NCBI RefSeq assembly: GCF_950295315.1
Contig: NW_026647696.1
Span: 28,370-92,369 of the forward strand
Origin: Erinaceus europaeus
Taxonomy: Eukaryota > Chordata > Mammalia > Eulipotyphla > Erinaceidae
Direction: 5' to 3'
Length of the DNA: 64,000 nt
Positions 51,327 to 61,571 of this stretch are shown here, piece after piece. The notes below the pieces were generated by a model. That model saw only the letters and a list, made by a program, of their open reading frames with translations, searched no databases and was not told where the DNA came from. The first letter of the stretch is position 1. Each line of letters begins with the position of its first letter. Both the position numbers and the translations under genes were made by a program.

Positions 51327-51935
51327 TTTTTTTTTTTTTTTTTTTTCCTTTCTTTGGCTGGAACCAGGGTTATCACTTGGGCTTGGTGCCTGCACCACGA
51401 ATCCATTGCTTCCTGGAGACTATTCCGCCCCCCCCATTTGTTGCCCTTGTCGTTAATTTAATAATAACTAATAAGCCACACTGAGATTACAGTCCACACC
51501 TAAGTTGGATGGCCCCTGGACAAGTTCCGGGAGCTCTATGAGTAGGCCCTTCAAGGGTAAGGGTCACTAGTGTGGAGGCCTGGCAGTAGCACAGTGGGCT
51601 AAGTGCACATGGCACAAAGCACAAGGAACAGAGTAAGGATCTTGGTTCAAATCCCTGGCTCCCCACCTGCAGGGGGGTTGCTTCACAAGCGGTGATTACT
51701 ATTATTATTGTTATTGTTGTCATTGATGATGTTGTTGTTGGACAGGACAGAGAGAAATGGAGAGAGGATGGAAGACAGATGGGGGGGGAAAGACACCTGC
51801 AGACCTGCTTCACCACCTATGGAGTGACCCCTCTGCAGTTGGGGAGCTGGGGACTCAAACCAGGATCCTTAGGCCTATCCTTGCGCTTTGTGCCATGTGC
51901 ACTTAACCCCTGTGCTACTGCCTGACCCCCCGGAA
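51327..51935 (-). mobile_element. SINE family A' interrupted by an inverted-duplication segment
   Basis: A' 3' end CCAGGGTTATCACTTGGGC to about 51460; body and head resume at 51695 (GTTGTTGTTGGACAGGACAG to CTACTGCCTGACCCCC). TSD AAGGACATCTTT at 51316 and 51935. The middle is not SINE-contiguous. Confidence 0.85.
51475..51694 (-). repeat. Inverted duplication, copy 1
   Basis: The reverse complement of 52236-52455, both 220 bp, about 25 mismatches by hand count. It includes unique sequence plus a SINE head. Confidence 0.88.
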
Positions 51936-52029
51936 GGACATCTTTATCTACCAGACAACTAGTTAATGATGCCTAGAGATTTCTATAAGGTCTAGGATGT
52001 GAATGAAGCTTCCTGCTCTGAAACTTGAT

Positions 52030-52357
52030 CTTTTTTTTTTTTGCCTCCAGGGTTATTGCTGGGGCTTAGTGTCTGTACTACAAATTCACTGCTCCTGGAG
52101 GCTGTTTTTCCCTATTGTTGCCCATCAGTGTTAATTATTATTGTTATTGCTGTTGTCGGGTAGGACAGAGAGAAATTGAGAGAGGACGGGAAGACAGACA
52201 GGGGGAGAGAAAGATAGACACCTGCAGATCTGCTTCACAGCTTGTGAAGCAACACCCCTGCAGGTGGGGAGGCAGGGGTTCGAACCAAGATTCTTACTCT
52301 GGTCCTTGCACTTTGCACCACGTGCACTTAATTCACTGTGCTACCGCCAGGCCCCCA
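52030..52357 (-). mobile_element. SINE family A'
   Basis: TTTGCCTCCAGGGTTATTGC to GTGCTACCGCCAGGCCCCC, uninterrupted. Confidence 0.9.
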
Positions 52358-52455
52358 CGCTAGTGATCCTTACCCTCTAAGGGCCAACTCATAGAGCTCC
52401 CGGAACTTGTCCAGGGGCCATCCAACTTAGGTGCAGACTGTAGTCTCAGTGTGGC
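52236..52455 (+). repeat. Inverted duplication, copy 2 (likely source)
   Basis: Spans the head of the 52030-52357 SINE and 98 bp of unique flank ending GTCTCAGTGTGGC. Confidence 0.88.
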
Positions 52456-52599
52456 TTCTGACTGCCATTGTTGGAGAGAGGAGGGGTAAGTGAAACAGGT
52501 TTGGCAACTGCTGGATTGGGGGCCAAAACCTGCTGGGGTAGTGGCAGTGCCTCTGCCTCCCATTGCTATTAGGTGAGAAGGAATTTTATTTATTTATTT

Positions 52600-52898
52600 G
52601 ATTAATTTAATTTTATTTTATTCTCACCAGGCTTATTATCACTAGGACTCAGTGCTAGTACTAGGAACCCACTGCTCCTGGCAGCAATTTTTCCTTTTTT
52701 TTTTTTTCTTCTTTTTCTAATTTTTTTATTAGATAAGACAGAGAGAAATTGAGAGAGGACTAAGAGATTGAGATAGGAAGACAAAGATAGACATTTGTAG
52801 ACCTGCTTCACTGCTCACAAAGCAGACCCCTGAAGATGGGGAGTAGGGGGCTTGGTAATCTGTGTGCTTAACTGGGTGTGCCAATACTGGCCCCCAAA
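52600..52898 (-). mobile_element. SINE family A'-like with B-like head
   Basis: TCTCACCAGGCTTATTATCAC to GGTGTGCCAATACTGGCCCCC; diverged. Confidence 0.7.
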
Positions 52899-52899
52899 A

Positions 52900-53270
52900 G
52901 GATTTTATAAGTAGAGTTTGTGCTCATGCACTTTCTGTATATTAGTTTTTGTCTTTTGCCTGTTTATTTCAGTCTGGTAATAGGCATTCATTCCTCTTCT
53001 TTATTTCTTAAATTGGTGATTACTTTACAATGTTTTCTGCCACTAACCTAACATTTAAATATAGTAAATGGTTTAAAAGAAATGTCTGGTTAATTTGTAG
53101 TGCATACATTATTTCCTTTAGACTGTTTTCAGAGCCATATGCAAAATAAACAGTTTGGCAGTTAGCCATGAACTCTGCCAGTACCTGTGTTCTTTACCCC
53201 GTTGAAACAACTGTTAAATGATTCTCTTCTAGTTTCTAGTGCACTAGTAACACTGACATTCCACAGCATG
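52900..53270. other. Unique intron 7 sequence
   Basis: No repeat recognised. Confidence 0.5.
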
Positions 53271-53276
53271 ATTTTT

Positions 53277-53423
53277 TAAAAAGATTTTATTTAATTATTA
53301 ATGAGAAACGTAGAAGGAGAAAGAGCCAGACATCACTCTGTTACATGTGCAGCCGGTGATTAAACTCAGGACCTCATGCTTGAGAGTCCGATGCTTTATC
53401 CACTGCGCCACCACCTGGACCAC
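53277..53423 (-). mobile_element. SINE family C
   Basis: TSD CACAGCATGATTTTT / CACAGCAAGATTTTT at 53262 and 53424; head GCGCCACCACCTGGACCAC. Confidence 0.92.
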
Positions 53424-53559
53424 CCACAGCAAGATTTTTATCTATTTGTTTTCATGTTGTGGTGAAGATCAGCATAGAGCCTCATACATACAAAATGCTG
53501 ATAATTTCCCTTGTATTTTTATTTATTTATTTATTTATTATTAGATTTTTAAGAAAGAT

Positions 53560-53827
53560 TTTTATTAATTTATTTATTCCCTTTTGTTGTCCTTGTTGTT
53601 TTATTGTTGTAGTTATTATTGCTGTTATTGATGTTTGTTATTAGATAGGACAGATAGAAATGGAGAGAGGAGGGGAAGACGGGGGAGAGAAAGACACCTG
53701 CAGACCTGCTTTGCCGCTTGTGAAGTGACTTCCCTGCAGGTGGGGAGCTGAGGGCTGGGATCCTTCAGCCGGTCCTTGCGCTTTGCACCACATGCGCTTA
53801 ACCCACTGCACTACTGCCTGACTCCCC
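53560..53827 (-). mobile_element. SINE family A
   Basis: TTTATTCCCTTTTGTTGTCC tail to CACTACTGCCTGACTCCCC; CCTTGTATTTTTA flanks at 53510 and 53828. Confidence 0.9.
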
Positions 53828-54194
53828 CCTTGTATTTTTAGACACACCAAGGGGGAGTCACTATCATCTACCATCCCTGGTGCTGTCTTTTGTGTGCCCA
53901 TGTGGTGTTAGTGATCTAACCCAAGGGCTTACACATGGAAGGCATGCACTCTAATACTAAGCCACCGCTGGACTCATCTTACTTATTTTTGGTTAAATAG
54001 GATTTTTTTTTCTTTGCTATTAATACTTAGGTCTTCTGCTCAGATGGTGTATAAAACTTGTTAGTCATATTTCACTCCTGACACTTTTAGTGTCTAAGCA
54101 CAGCCACGCTGATGGCAGCAAGCATCAGAGGTTTAAAAAGTATAGATCAGTGGCAACATTACATTTTTGTTTCAACTCATATATGACTAGTAAT

Positions 54195-54335
54195 GCTAAA
54201 GTTTACTAAATGTTGATTATGTCTAGGCATTTTTCTAGGAACTTTACATGTTTTGATTTCTCTCTCTGTAACTAGCCTTTAAGTTAGGTACTGTTTTTAT
54301 CTTTCATTTGTTGCCATGATTTGGACTGTCAGGGA
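54195..54335 (-). repeat. MIR element
   Basis: GTTGATTATGTCTAGGCATT, TAGGAACTTTACATGTTTTG and AAGTTAGGTACTGTTTTTAT follow an antisense MIR core. Confidence 0.6.
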
Positions 54336-54374
54336 GGTTGGTTTTGGAGGCTGTAGACTTTTTCTTTTAAGAAA

Positions 54375-54654
54375 AATTTTAAAATATTTATTTATTTATT
54401 CATTCCCTTTTGTTGCCCTTGTTTTATTGTTATAGTTATTATTATTGTTGTCGTCGTTGGAGGATAGGACAGAGAGAAATGGAGAGAGATGGGGAGAGAC
54501 AGAGGGGGAGAGAAAGACATCTGCAGACCTGCTTCACCACCTGTGAAGCGACGCCCCTGCAGGTGGGGATCCAGGGCTCGAACCGGGATTCTTATGCCGG
54601 TCCTTGTGCTTTGCGGCACCTACGCTTAACCTGCTACGCTATAGCCCTTCTCCC
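54375..54654 (-). mobile_element. SINE family A
   Basis: AATATTTATTTATTTATTCATTCCC-type tail to GCTATAGCCCTTCTCCC head; TSD GGAGGCTGTA at 54345 and 54655. Confidence 0.9.
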
Positions 54655-54689
54655 GGAGGCTGTACTCTTAACCCCATAGACTCAGGTTG

Positions 54690-54905
54690 CTTATAGAACT
54701 CAAAGCAGGATTTGACAGGATCTGGAGTAGGACACCAAAGTAAAAACCCTGGGTTAAGGTTGAGGGTATATGTTTGGCTTCATGGGGCGGTTGGGGATGG
54801 GGTGGTTGTGGGGGGGTGGGATAGGACAGTCTTTGGTGGTGGGAGTGGTGTTTATGTATACTCCTATTAATCTATAGTCATATAAAACACTATTTAAAAA
54901 AAGAA
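54690..54905 (+). repeat. Possible LINE 3' UTR fragment
   Basis: GACACCAAAGTAAAAACCCTGG, a G-rich stretch and GGTGTTTATGTATACTCCTA look like a LINE 3' UTR with an A-rich end; family uncertain. Confidence 0.4.
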
Positions 54906-54962
54906 TACATGTTCTTTGTAAAAAATGCAAGAGAAGGTAAAAAAAAATTCATAGTCTGTGAG

Positions 54963-55256
54963 TCTGGCATAGAGTGGTAGCGCAGCGGGTTAAGCCTACG
55001 CAGCTCGAAGCACAAGGACCACCATAAGGATCCCAGTTCGAGCCCCAGGCTCCCCACCTGCAGGGGAGTCACTTCACAAGCGGTGAAGCAGGTCTGCAGG
55101 TGTCTTTCTCTCCCCTTCTCTGTCTTCCCCTCCTCTCTCCATTTCTCTCTGTCCTATCCAACAACGACGACATCAATAACAGCAACAATAATAACTACAA
55201 TAACAATAAGATGAGGGCAACAAAAAGGAAATAAACAAAAACAAACAAATAACAAC
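54963..55256 (+). mobile_element. SINE family A
   Basis: CTGGCATAGAGTGGTAGCGCAG head. TSD AAAAAATTCATAGTCT-like at 54941 and 55257. Confidence 0.9.
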
Positions 55257-55364
55257 AAAAAAATCATAGTCTTATAACCCAGAAGCAAATACTGATAATT
55301 TGGTGAAAAAAAAAAAAAGGTTTATGATCTCATGCCTAGTTACTTAAACATTTATTTTCAAATT

Positions 55365-55582
55365 AAAAAAATTATTATATTTATTTACTTATTGGATAGA
55401 GACATCCAGAAATCCATTGGGAAAAGAGAGATAGGGAGAGAGACAGAGAGACACCTGCAGCACTACTTCACTATTCGCAAACTTTCCCCCTGAAGCAGGG
55501 GGATCAGGGGCTGGAACCTGTGTCCTTGAGTATTGTAACATGTGCGCTCAACCAAGTGCGCTACCTATCACCCGACCCCAAC
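55365..55582 (-). mobile_element. SINE family B
   Basis: TTATTGGATAGAGACATCCAG body to GCGCTACCTATCACCCGACCCC head. Confidence 0.85.
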
Positions 55583-55584
55583 AT

Positions 55585-55975
55585 TTTTTCATATTTATTT
55601 TTCATGTTGTTGTAACATATGCATGCATTCTTTCAGGTTATAAGCTCCAGGTATAACTTTTAGTAGCTATATCATATCTATAACTGTACTATAGTTCATT
55701 CTAAACTTTAATTATTCCCCCTGACTACTTAGGTATGTTGTTTGCATTTTTCTAGTGTTCCAAACAATAGCAGATTAACTATCTGTCTCTAAAGCTTTTT
55801 GTGAACTTAGAGTATTCTCTTAAAAATTTTGTCTTTTGAGAAATAATGTCAAATTTCTTTTCCAAAATGATTGTATGTACACCAGCCATGACAAAAGTAG
55901 TAGCCATACTGCTTTGAGTATTGTTTACAAATATTCAATGTTTATAAATAACCCAAATTTGAGGGTTTTTTTTCC
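55585..55975. other. Unassigned intron 7 sequence
   Basis: AT-rich, possibly part of an old L1 3' end; no clear motif. Confidence 0.4.
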
Positions 55976-55979
55976 TTTT

Positions 55980-56093
55980 CCTCCAGAGCACTGCTCAGCT
56001 CTGACTTATGGTGGTGCTGGGGATTGAATTTGGGACCTTTGGTGCCTCAGGAGGAAAGTCTTTTTGCATAACCATTATGTTTTTTCCCTAGCC
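55980..56093 (-). mobile_element. SINE family D
   Basis: CCAGAGCACTGCTCAGCTCTG to AACCATTATGTTTTTTCCC. Confidence 0.82.
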
Positions 56094-56239
56094 CTTATAA
56101 ACCCAAATTTGATAGATTAAAAAAACTTTAGAAGTCTAAACATATATCCTGAGATGTTTATTAAGCATGCATTGTTTCCTTTTGGGGGCAAGAGTGTCAG
56201 GGATAGAACCCAGGGTCTCAAACATTTGGCATTGACTTT

Positions 56240-56520
56240 TTTTTAACTATTAGGAATTTCCTGGGGGTTTGTGGCTTTGCAGTTCTGCCACTCCCAGTAC
56301 ACTCCAGTTTTTGTAAAGTGTGCGCATAACTGAGTGTGCCACCACCTGGCCCCTGGACTCTAGTTTTTGTTTTTTCTTTTTTTTCATAGAGCGGTGAGAC
56401 ACTGTATTACTGCTTTACTATTTTAAAACTTCCCCTTTGTATAGTGTTCCTATGTGGTGCTCAGGAGTTCAAACCTGGGTCTCTGCACATGGCAAAATGG
56501 GTGTCTCCCCGCTCAGCACC
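56240..56520 (-). mobile_element. Diverged SINE remnants
   Basis: GAGTGTGCCACCACCTGGCCCC (B head) at 56332 and a B-like body and head at 56380-56520. Confidence 0.5.
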
Positions 56521-56596
56521 CAGTAGACAGTTTAGTTGGTAGATATTCAGGGATTTTATTCTAAATCAGCAATACTCAATGATGCTCCTGTTACAG

Positions 56597-56713
56597 AAAC
56601 CCAGCACAGCAATGGAATACCTTGCTGCCCACCTCTCCAAAATCCACGGACTGGACTGGCACCCTGATAGTGAGCACATTCTCGCCACCTCCAGTCAAGA
56701 CAACTCTGTCAAG
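56597..56713 (+). CDS. WDR59: WDR59 exon 8 (residues 179-217)
   Basis: The exon encodes KPSTAMEYLAAHLSKIHG, LDWHPDSEHILATSS and QDNSVK. It is 39 whole codons, phase 0 at both ends. The acceptor is CTCCTGTTACAG and the donor AAG/GTGAGT. It supplies most of one WD40 blade, with H-x4-HGLDWHP and the S-S-Q-D-N-S-V-K strand. The next exon should begin with the closing F-W-D and is not found before the window ends. Confidence 0.95.
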
Positions 56714-57013
56714 GTGAGTGGTACCCACTGATCAGCGCTCTGGGATTTGTGACAGCACTTTTAGAAGGAAAGGCTCAGCAGGTGTAGCATAGCATGTATG
56801 TGTCTGAAATAACTGCTTTGGGAGGCACTGAGCCAGTATACCTGGCTATGTATGTGTGATATACCACAGGTATCTGATGTAGCTACTGATATTTAAAAGC
56901 AAAAAATTTTTTTAGTTCATTTAACATTGGTCTATAAAATTGTAAGATTTCAGGGTTATAGTTTCACTCCTACATATCTTTGTGTGTACAGCTTGCCACA
57001 CCCACCACTGAAG

Positions 57014-57064
<51 letters not shown>

Positions 57065-57565
57065 ACACACAGTGCATTTATTTTAGATCATATGATCTGA
57101 AATAAATGTGTATGTATGCACATCTACATGTATATATGTATGAAGGAGAAAAGCCCACAAAATTGTTAAGGGTTGCCAACTTGACAAATAGTCTACTAGG
57201 GTGGCAAAACTAGAATTTTTTTCACATGACTACCATTTGTCTGCAAATGTTTTGGCATCACCAATGATAAGCATTGCCAAAGTCAGCAGTAAAGTTGTTT
57301 TGTTAGAGACTCTCTAATTTACAGGAAATGCTTATGGATTTATGTGTTTTGGTAATCCTGTTATTTGTGGCTTATCTCTGAGGGCAGTGTTTTTATTTTT
57401 CCTTTCCAACTTTGGGAAGAAGTGAAACACTTGGTCAAAAAGATGCAGGCCACAAAATCAGTCTCACTCCTTAGTTACTCCTTGTGGTCAGACTTCTGCC
57501 TTTAAGAATAGAGATTTGACCACAGAAGTTTGTTTAGCAATTTTGTGATTCAGCACCATTAGTCT
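56714..57565. other. Intron 8 unique sequence with a CA repeat
   Basis: No SINE until 57568; no exon 9 signature found. Confidence 0.55.
57017..57062. repeat. (AC)n microsatellite
   Basis: About 23 AC units. Confidence 0.97.
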
Positions 57566-57567
57566 TT

Positions 57568-57922
57568 TTTTTTTTTTTTTCCTCCTCCAGGGTTATTGCT
57601 GGGCTTGGTGCCTGCACCATGAATCCACCACTCCTGGAGGCCATTTTTTTTTCCCCCTTTTGTTGCCCTTGTTGTAGCTTTGTTGTGGTTATTATTATTG
57701 CCCTTGTTGAGGCAATTCGTTGTTGGATAGGACAGAGAGAAATGGAGAAAGGAGGGGAAGACAGAGAAGGGGAGAGAAAGACAGACACCTGCAGACCTGC
57801 TTCACCGCCTGTGAAGCAACTCCCCTGCAGGTGGGGAGCCGGGGGCTCGAACCGGGATCCTTACGACGGTCCCTGCGCTTTGCGCCACATGCGCTTAACC
57901 CACTGTGCCACCGCCCGACCCC
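57568..57922 (-). mobile_element. SINE family A', near consensus
   Basis: TSD CAGCACCATTAGTCTT / CAGCATCATTAGTCTT at 57551 and 57924; head TGCCACCGCCCGACCCCC. Confidence 0.95.
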
Positions 57923-58214
57923 CAGCATCATTAGTCTTAAGGCTTTATTTACATAGGCATAGACACATACGCTGTCTTTTGGTATGGTTAGCAAAACAGT
58001 AGTCATATACTAAAGCTTAAAGGTTAGCTTCTGTCTTGAGGTTTATAAATTCTGTGGAGCTGTGAAATATACTTTTTTTTGGTGTCAGAAGGGATTTATT
58101 TGTTTTGTATTTAAGTTTTTGTTTTTATACCATAATCAGCTTGCCTCTCAAGTTCAGGAACCAGGAAGTAGTCAGTACATCTCTATTTAAATTTATTTGT
58201 TTATTTATTTATTT

Positions 58215-58618
58215 CCAGTTCAGCTCTAGCTTATGGTGGTGTGGGAGAATTGGACCTGGAGGGAGTTGGGCTGTAGCGCAGCGGGTTAAGTGCAGGTGGC
58301 ACAAAGCACAAGGATCAGCATAAGGATCCCGGTTCGAACCCCGGCTCCCCACCTGCAGGGAAGTCGCTTCATCAGGTGGTGAAGCAGGTCTGCAGGTGTC
58401 TGTCTTTGTCTCCTCCTCTCTGTCTTCCCCTCCTCTCTCCATTTCTCTCTGTCTTATCCAACAACGACAACAACAATAATAACTACAACAATAAAACAAC
58501 AAGGGCAACAAAAGGGAATACATAAATAAAATAAATATTTAAAAAAAAAAGAATTGAACCTGGAACTGAGCCTCAGGCATGAGAGTCTATTTGCATAACC
58601 ATTATGCTATCTACCCCT
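58215..58618 (-). mobile_element. SINE family D split by a family A insertion
   Basis: GTTCAGCTCTAGCTTATGGTG to 58258 and CTGAGCCTCAGGCATGAGAG from 58567; TSD AGAATTGRACCTGGA on both sides. Confidence 0.9.
58261..58549 (+). mobile_element. SINE family A nested
   Basis: GGGAGTTGGGCTGTAGCGCAG head, GGTTCGAACCCCGGCTCCCC, AAATAAAATAAATATT tail. Confidence 0.93.
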
Positions 58619-58644
58619 GCTCTTATTTAATTTTAATTAATTAA

Positions 58645-58800
58645 TTAATTAATTGGACAGAGAAAATTTGAGAGGGAAAGTTGGGAGGGAGAGAGATAGA
58701 GAAAGATACCACAGCACTGAAGCTTCCTCCAATACGGTGAATCCTGGGTTCAAACCTGGCTTGTGTGTATAACAAAGCAGTTCACTTTGCAAATGAGTTA
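58645..58800 (-). mobile_element. Diverged SINE
   Basis: TTGGACAGAGAAAATTTGAG body, GGGTTCAAACCTGGCTTG. Confidence 0.45.
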
Positions 58801-59199
58801 TTTTGCTGTCCCCAATATATGTATACCTATATATATAGAGATAAACTGTCTATTTTGCAAAAATCGTCTTCTTCTAAACTAAGACTTCTGGACCTCCAGA
58901 CCCATCCATTTATACATTCTGATAGGTGTGTGTCTGCCCATGGAACAAGGGCAACTTTACCAGGAATCCTATATTCAAGGGCCAGCTCCTTGTGATTTCA
59001 GAGCTGCTGAACTTGACTAAGGCTCTTCTGGTATTTCATCATAAGCCCTTTCTCATCTATAATGTGTAGCGGGGTCCTTTGGCCATGGTGAGAGTGAAAC
59101 AGAGAGCCCCTATGTGGGAAGATGACATGGGGTAGGTCAGCTTATTATTTTTGTTATTAGTGTCATTTTTGCTACCAGGGCTCTGCACTTGAACTTTTC

Positions 59200-59410
59200 C
59201 ATTGCTCCTGTCAGTTTTTTTTCTTTTTCTTTTTTTTTCATTCTGAGAGAGAAGCAGAGAGAAAGAGAAGAGAGGAAGGGAGGGAGAGAAAGAGAGAGAA
59301 GAGGAGATATACATCAGTTTGTGAAGCTTCCTTAGTGTTGCTATGTAGTGCTTGAGGTTCAAATCTAGGTCTTTGCATATAATAAAGTGTGCCATATATC
59401 AAGTAAACTA
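59200..59410 (-). mobile_element. Diverged SINE (B-like)
   Basis: TTCTGAGAGAGAAGCAGAG body, GAGGTTCAAATCTAGGTC. Confidence 0.45.
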
Positions 59411-59464
59411 TCTCATGATTCTTAATATTTTTAAAAAAATACTTAATTAATTAAATTTATTTTT

Positions 59465-59578
59465 TTACCAGAGCGCTGATCAGCTCTGGCTTATGGTTGT
59501 GCTGGGGTTGAACCTGGAACTTTGGAGCATCAGGCATGACAGTCTGTTTGCATAACCATTATACTACCTATCCCTGAC
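59465..59578 (-). mobile_element. SINE family D
   Basis: ACCAGAGCGCTGATCAGCTC to CATTATACTACCTATCCC. Confidence 0.85.
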
Positions 59579-59589
59579 CTTATTTTATT

Positions 59590-59712
59590 TATTTAACATG
59601 GGATATAATTTCATATGAGAAAGAGAGAAGCCCAAGCACCACTCTGGCACATGTGATACTGGGAGTCTCAGCCATATAAGTTCTGTACTCATCAATTGAG
59701 CTATTCCCCCCG
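59590..59712 (-). mobile_element. SINE family C-like, diverged
   Basis: CATATGAGAAAGAGAGAAGC and GGCACATGTGATACTGGGAG. Confidence 0.55.
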
Positions 59713-59749
59713 GCCAGCTCAACTTACTGTAATAGCCAGCTCCGTCTGT

Positions 59750-59803
59750 CCTTCCTTCCTTCCTTCCTTCCTTCCTTCCTTCCTTCCTTCCTTCCTTCCT
59801 TCT
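59750..59803. repeat. (CCTT)n microsatellite
   Basis: About 13 tandem CCTT units. Confidence 0.97.
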
Positions 59804-59807
59804 TTCC

Positions 59808-59912
59808 GCATTGCTCAACTCTGGCTAGTAGTGGTGTGGTGTACTGAATCTGGTTCTTTGGAACCTAAGGCACGAGAGTCTTTTTGCACAACCATTATGC
59901 TATCTACCCCCA
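59808..59912 (-). mobile_element. SINE family D
   Basis: GCATTGCTCAACTCTGGCTAG to ACCATTATGCTATCTACCCC. Confidence 0.85.
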
Positions 59913-59931
59913 CTGTAATAGACAATTATAT

Positions 59932-60123
59932 TTTATCTATCTATTGGATAGAGACAGAGAAATTGAGAGGGAAGAGGGAGATAAAGAGGGAAAGAGAGAC
60001 ACACATGCAGCACCATTTCACTGCTTACAAAGCTTTCCCCCTGCAGGTCAAGCCAGTGGCTTGAACCTGTGTCTTAGCACATTGTAATATGCGTACACAA
60101 CTGGGCACACTGTTGTCTAGTTC
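59932..60123 (-). mobile_element. SINE family B
   Basis: CTATTGGATAGAGACAGAG body; the head is diverged. Confidence 0.8.
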
Positions 60124-60124
60124 C

Positions 60125-60405
60125 TGAACTTAAAGTCTGTTCACACATAATATGTAATCATTTCATAAAAACTCTTATTAGTAATACCTTGAGTATAAGA
60201 GCATATTATCAGGAAGGACATTATCAAATCTACATGATCTCCAAATTTGACCCATCAGTTATACAATTATTACCAGTTGATGAACATACTTGAACCTAGG
60301 AATAAAAAAAAAACAAAAAACTTTTTTTTTAAAATTCTGGAACCTTGTGTATGTGCAATTTAAATGCTCTGTTTGGAGCATTTTTCTTCTTTTTTTTTGT
60401 TTCCT
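60125..60405. other. Unassigned intron 8 sequence
   Basis: No repeat or coding signature recognised. Confidence 0.5.
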
Positions 60406-60534
60406 TTTTTTAATTTTTATTTTAATAAATTTATTTATAAAATGGAAACACTGACAAGACCATAGGATAAGAGGGGTACACCACCAGAGCTCCATATTCC
60501 ATCCCCTCCCCTGATAGCTTTCCTATTTTTTTAA

Positions 60535-60682
60535 AAAAAGATTTTATTTATTTATGAGAAAGATAGGAGGAGAGTGAAAGAACCAGATATCACTCTGGCA
60601 CATGTGCTTCCGGGTATCGAACTCGGGACCTCATGCTTGAGAGTCCAAAGTTTTACCACTGCACCACCTCCCGGACCACTGT
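60535..60682 (-). mobile_element. SINE family C, nested
   Basis: AGATTTTATTTATTTATGAG tail to GCACCACCTCCCGGACCAC head. Confidence 0.9.
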
Positions 60683-60704
60683 TTTTTTGTTTTTTTTTCC
60701 AAGC

Positions 60705-60912
60705 TATCTTTACTTATTTATTGGATAGAGAGACAGGTAGAACTTGAGAGGGAAGGGGATGATAAGGAGGGAGAGAGACAGAGAGACACCTGCAGCCGTG
60801 CTTCACCACTTGTGACGCTTTCCCCCTGCAGGTGGGGACCGGGGGCTTGAACCAGGGTCCTTGCGCATTGTAACATGTGTGCTCAACCAGGTGCTCCACC
60901 ACCCGGCCCCCA
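60705..60912 (-). mobile_element. SINE family B, nested
   Basis: TTTATTGGATAGAGAGACAG body to CTCCACCACCCGGCCCCC head. Confidence 0.92.
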
Positions 60913-60916
60913 CTAT

Positions 60917-61184
60917 TTTTAAAAAATATTTATTCCCTTTTGTTGCCCTTTTTTTGTTGTTGTTGTTATTGATGTCATCGTTGTTGAATAGCACAGAGAG
61001 AAATGGAGAGAGGAGAGGAAGACAGAGAGGGAGAGAGAAAGATAGACACCTGTAGACCTGCTTCACCACCGGTGAAGCAACTCTCCAGCTGGTGGGGAGC
61101 CAGGGGCTCGAACTGGGATCCTTATGCTGGTACCTGCGCTTTGCGCCATGTATGCTTAACCGGCTGTGCTACCACCCAACTCCC
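60917..61184 (-). mobile_element. SINE family A, nested
   Basis: AATATTTATTCCCTTTTGTTGC tail to GTGCTACCACCCAACTCCC head. Confidence 0.92.
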
Positions 61185-61384
61185 AGCTTTCCTATTCTTT
61201 ATCCCTTTGGAAGTATGGACCCAGGGTCATTATGGGGTGTAGAAGGTGGAAGGTCTGGCTTCTGTAATTGCTTCCCCGCTGAAATGGGCGTTGACAGGTC
61301 AATCCATACTCCCAGGCTGCTTCTCTCTTTCCCTAGTGGGGCAGGGCTCTGAGGAAGAGAGTGGAGCATTTTTCATTTAAGTAG

Positions 61385-61545
61385 TGGGGCAGGGAGACAC
61401 AGAGCACAGAAACACAGAGGGAGAGGCACCACAGCACTAAACCTTCCTTTGTGGCCATTGCTCTTCTCTTGTAGTGCTGTGGTTTGACCTGTATACATGG
61501 TAGGCATGTGTCCTACCCAATGAACTATTCTTTCTGCCCGAGAAC
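61385..61545 (-). mobile_element. Diverged SINE
   Basis: GAGACACAGAGCACAGAAAC and GTGGTTTGACCTGTATACATG, a B-like remnant. Confidence 0.4.
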
Positions 61546-61571
61546 TTTAGTTTTTTAAAAAATTACTTGTA

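Larger units (their letters stand above)
60410..61350 (-). repeat. LINE-like repeat (9775 family) interrupted by three SINEs
   Basis: 60415-60527 (GACCATAGGATAAGAGGGG) and 61185-61350 (AAGTATGGACCCAGGGTCAT) are contiguous in the family. AGCTTTCCTATT is repeated at 60516 and 61185. Confidence 0.75.

Noticed and set aside
57017..57062. Possible CRISPR-like or regulatory array
   Set aside because: Plain dinucleotide microsatellite; no spaced repeat units anywhere in the window.
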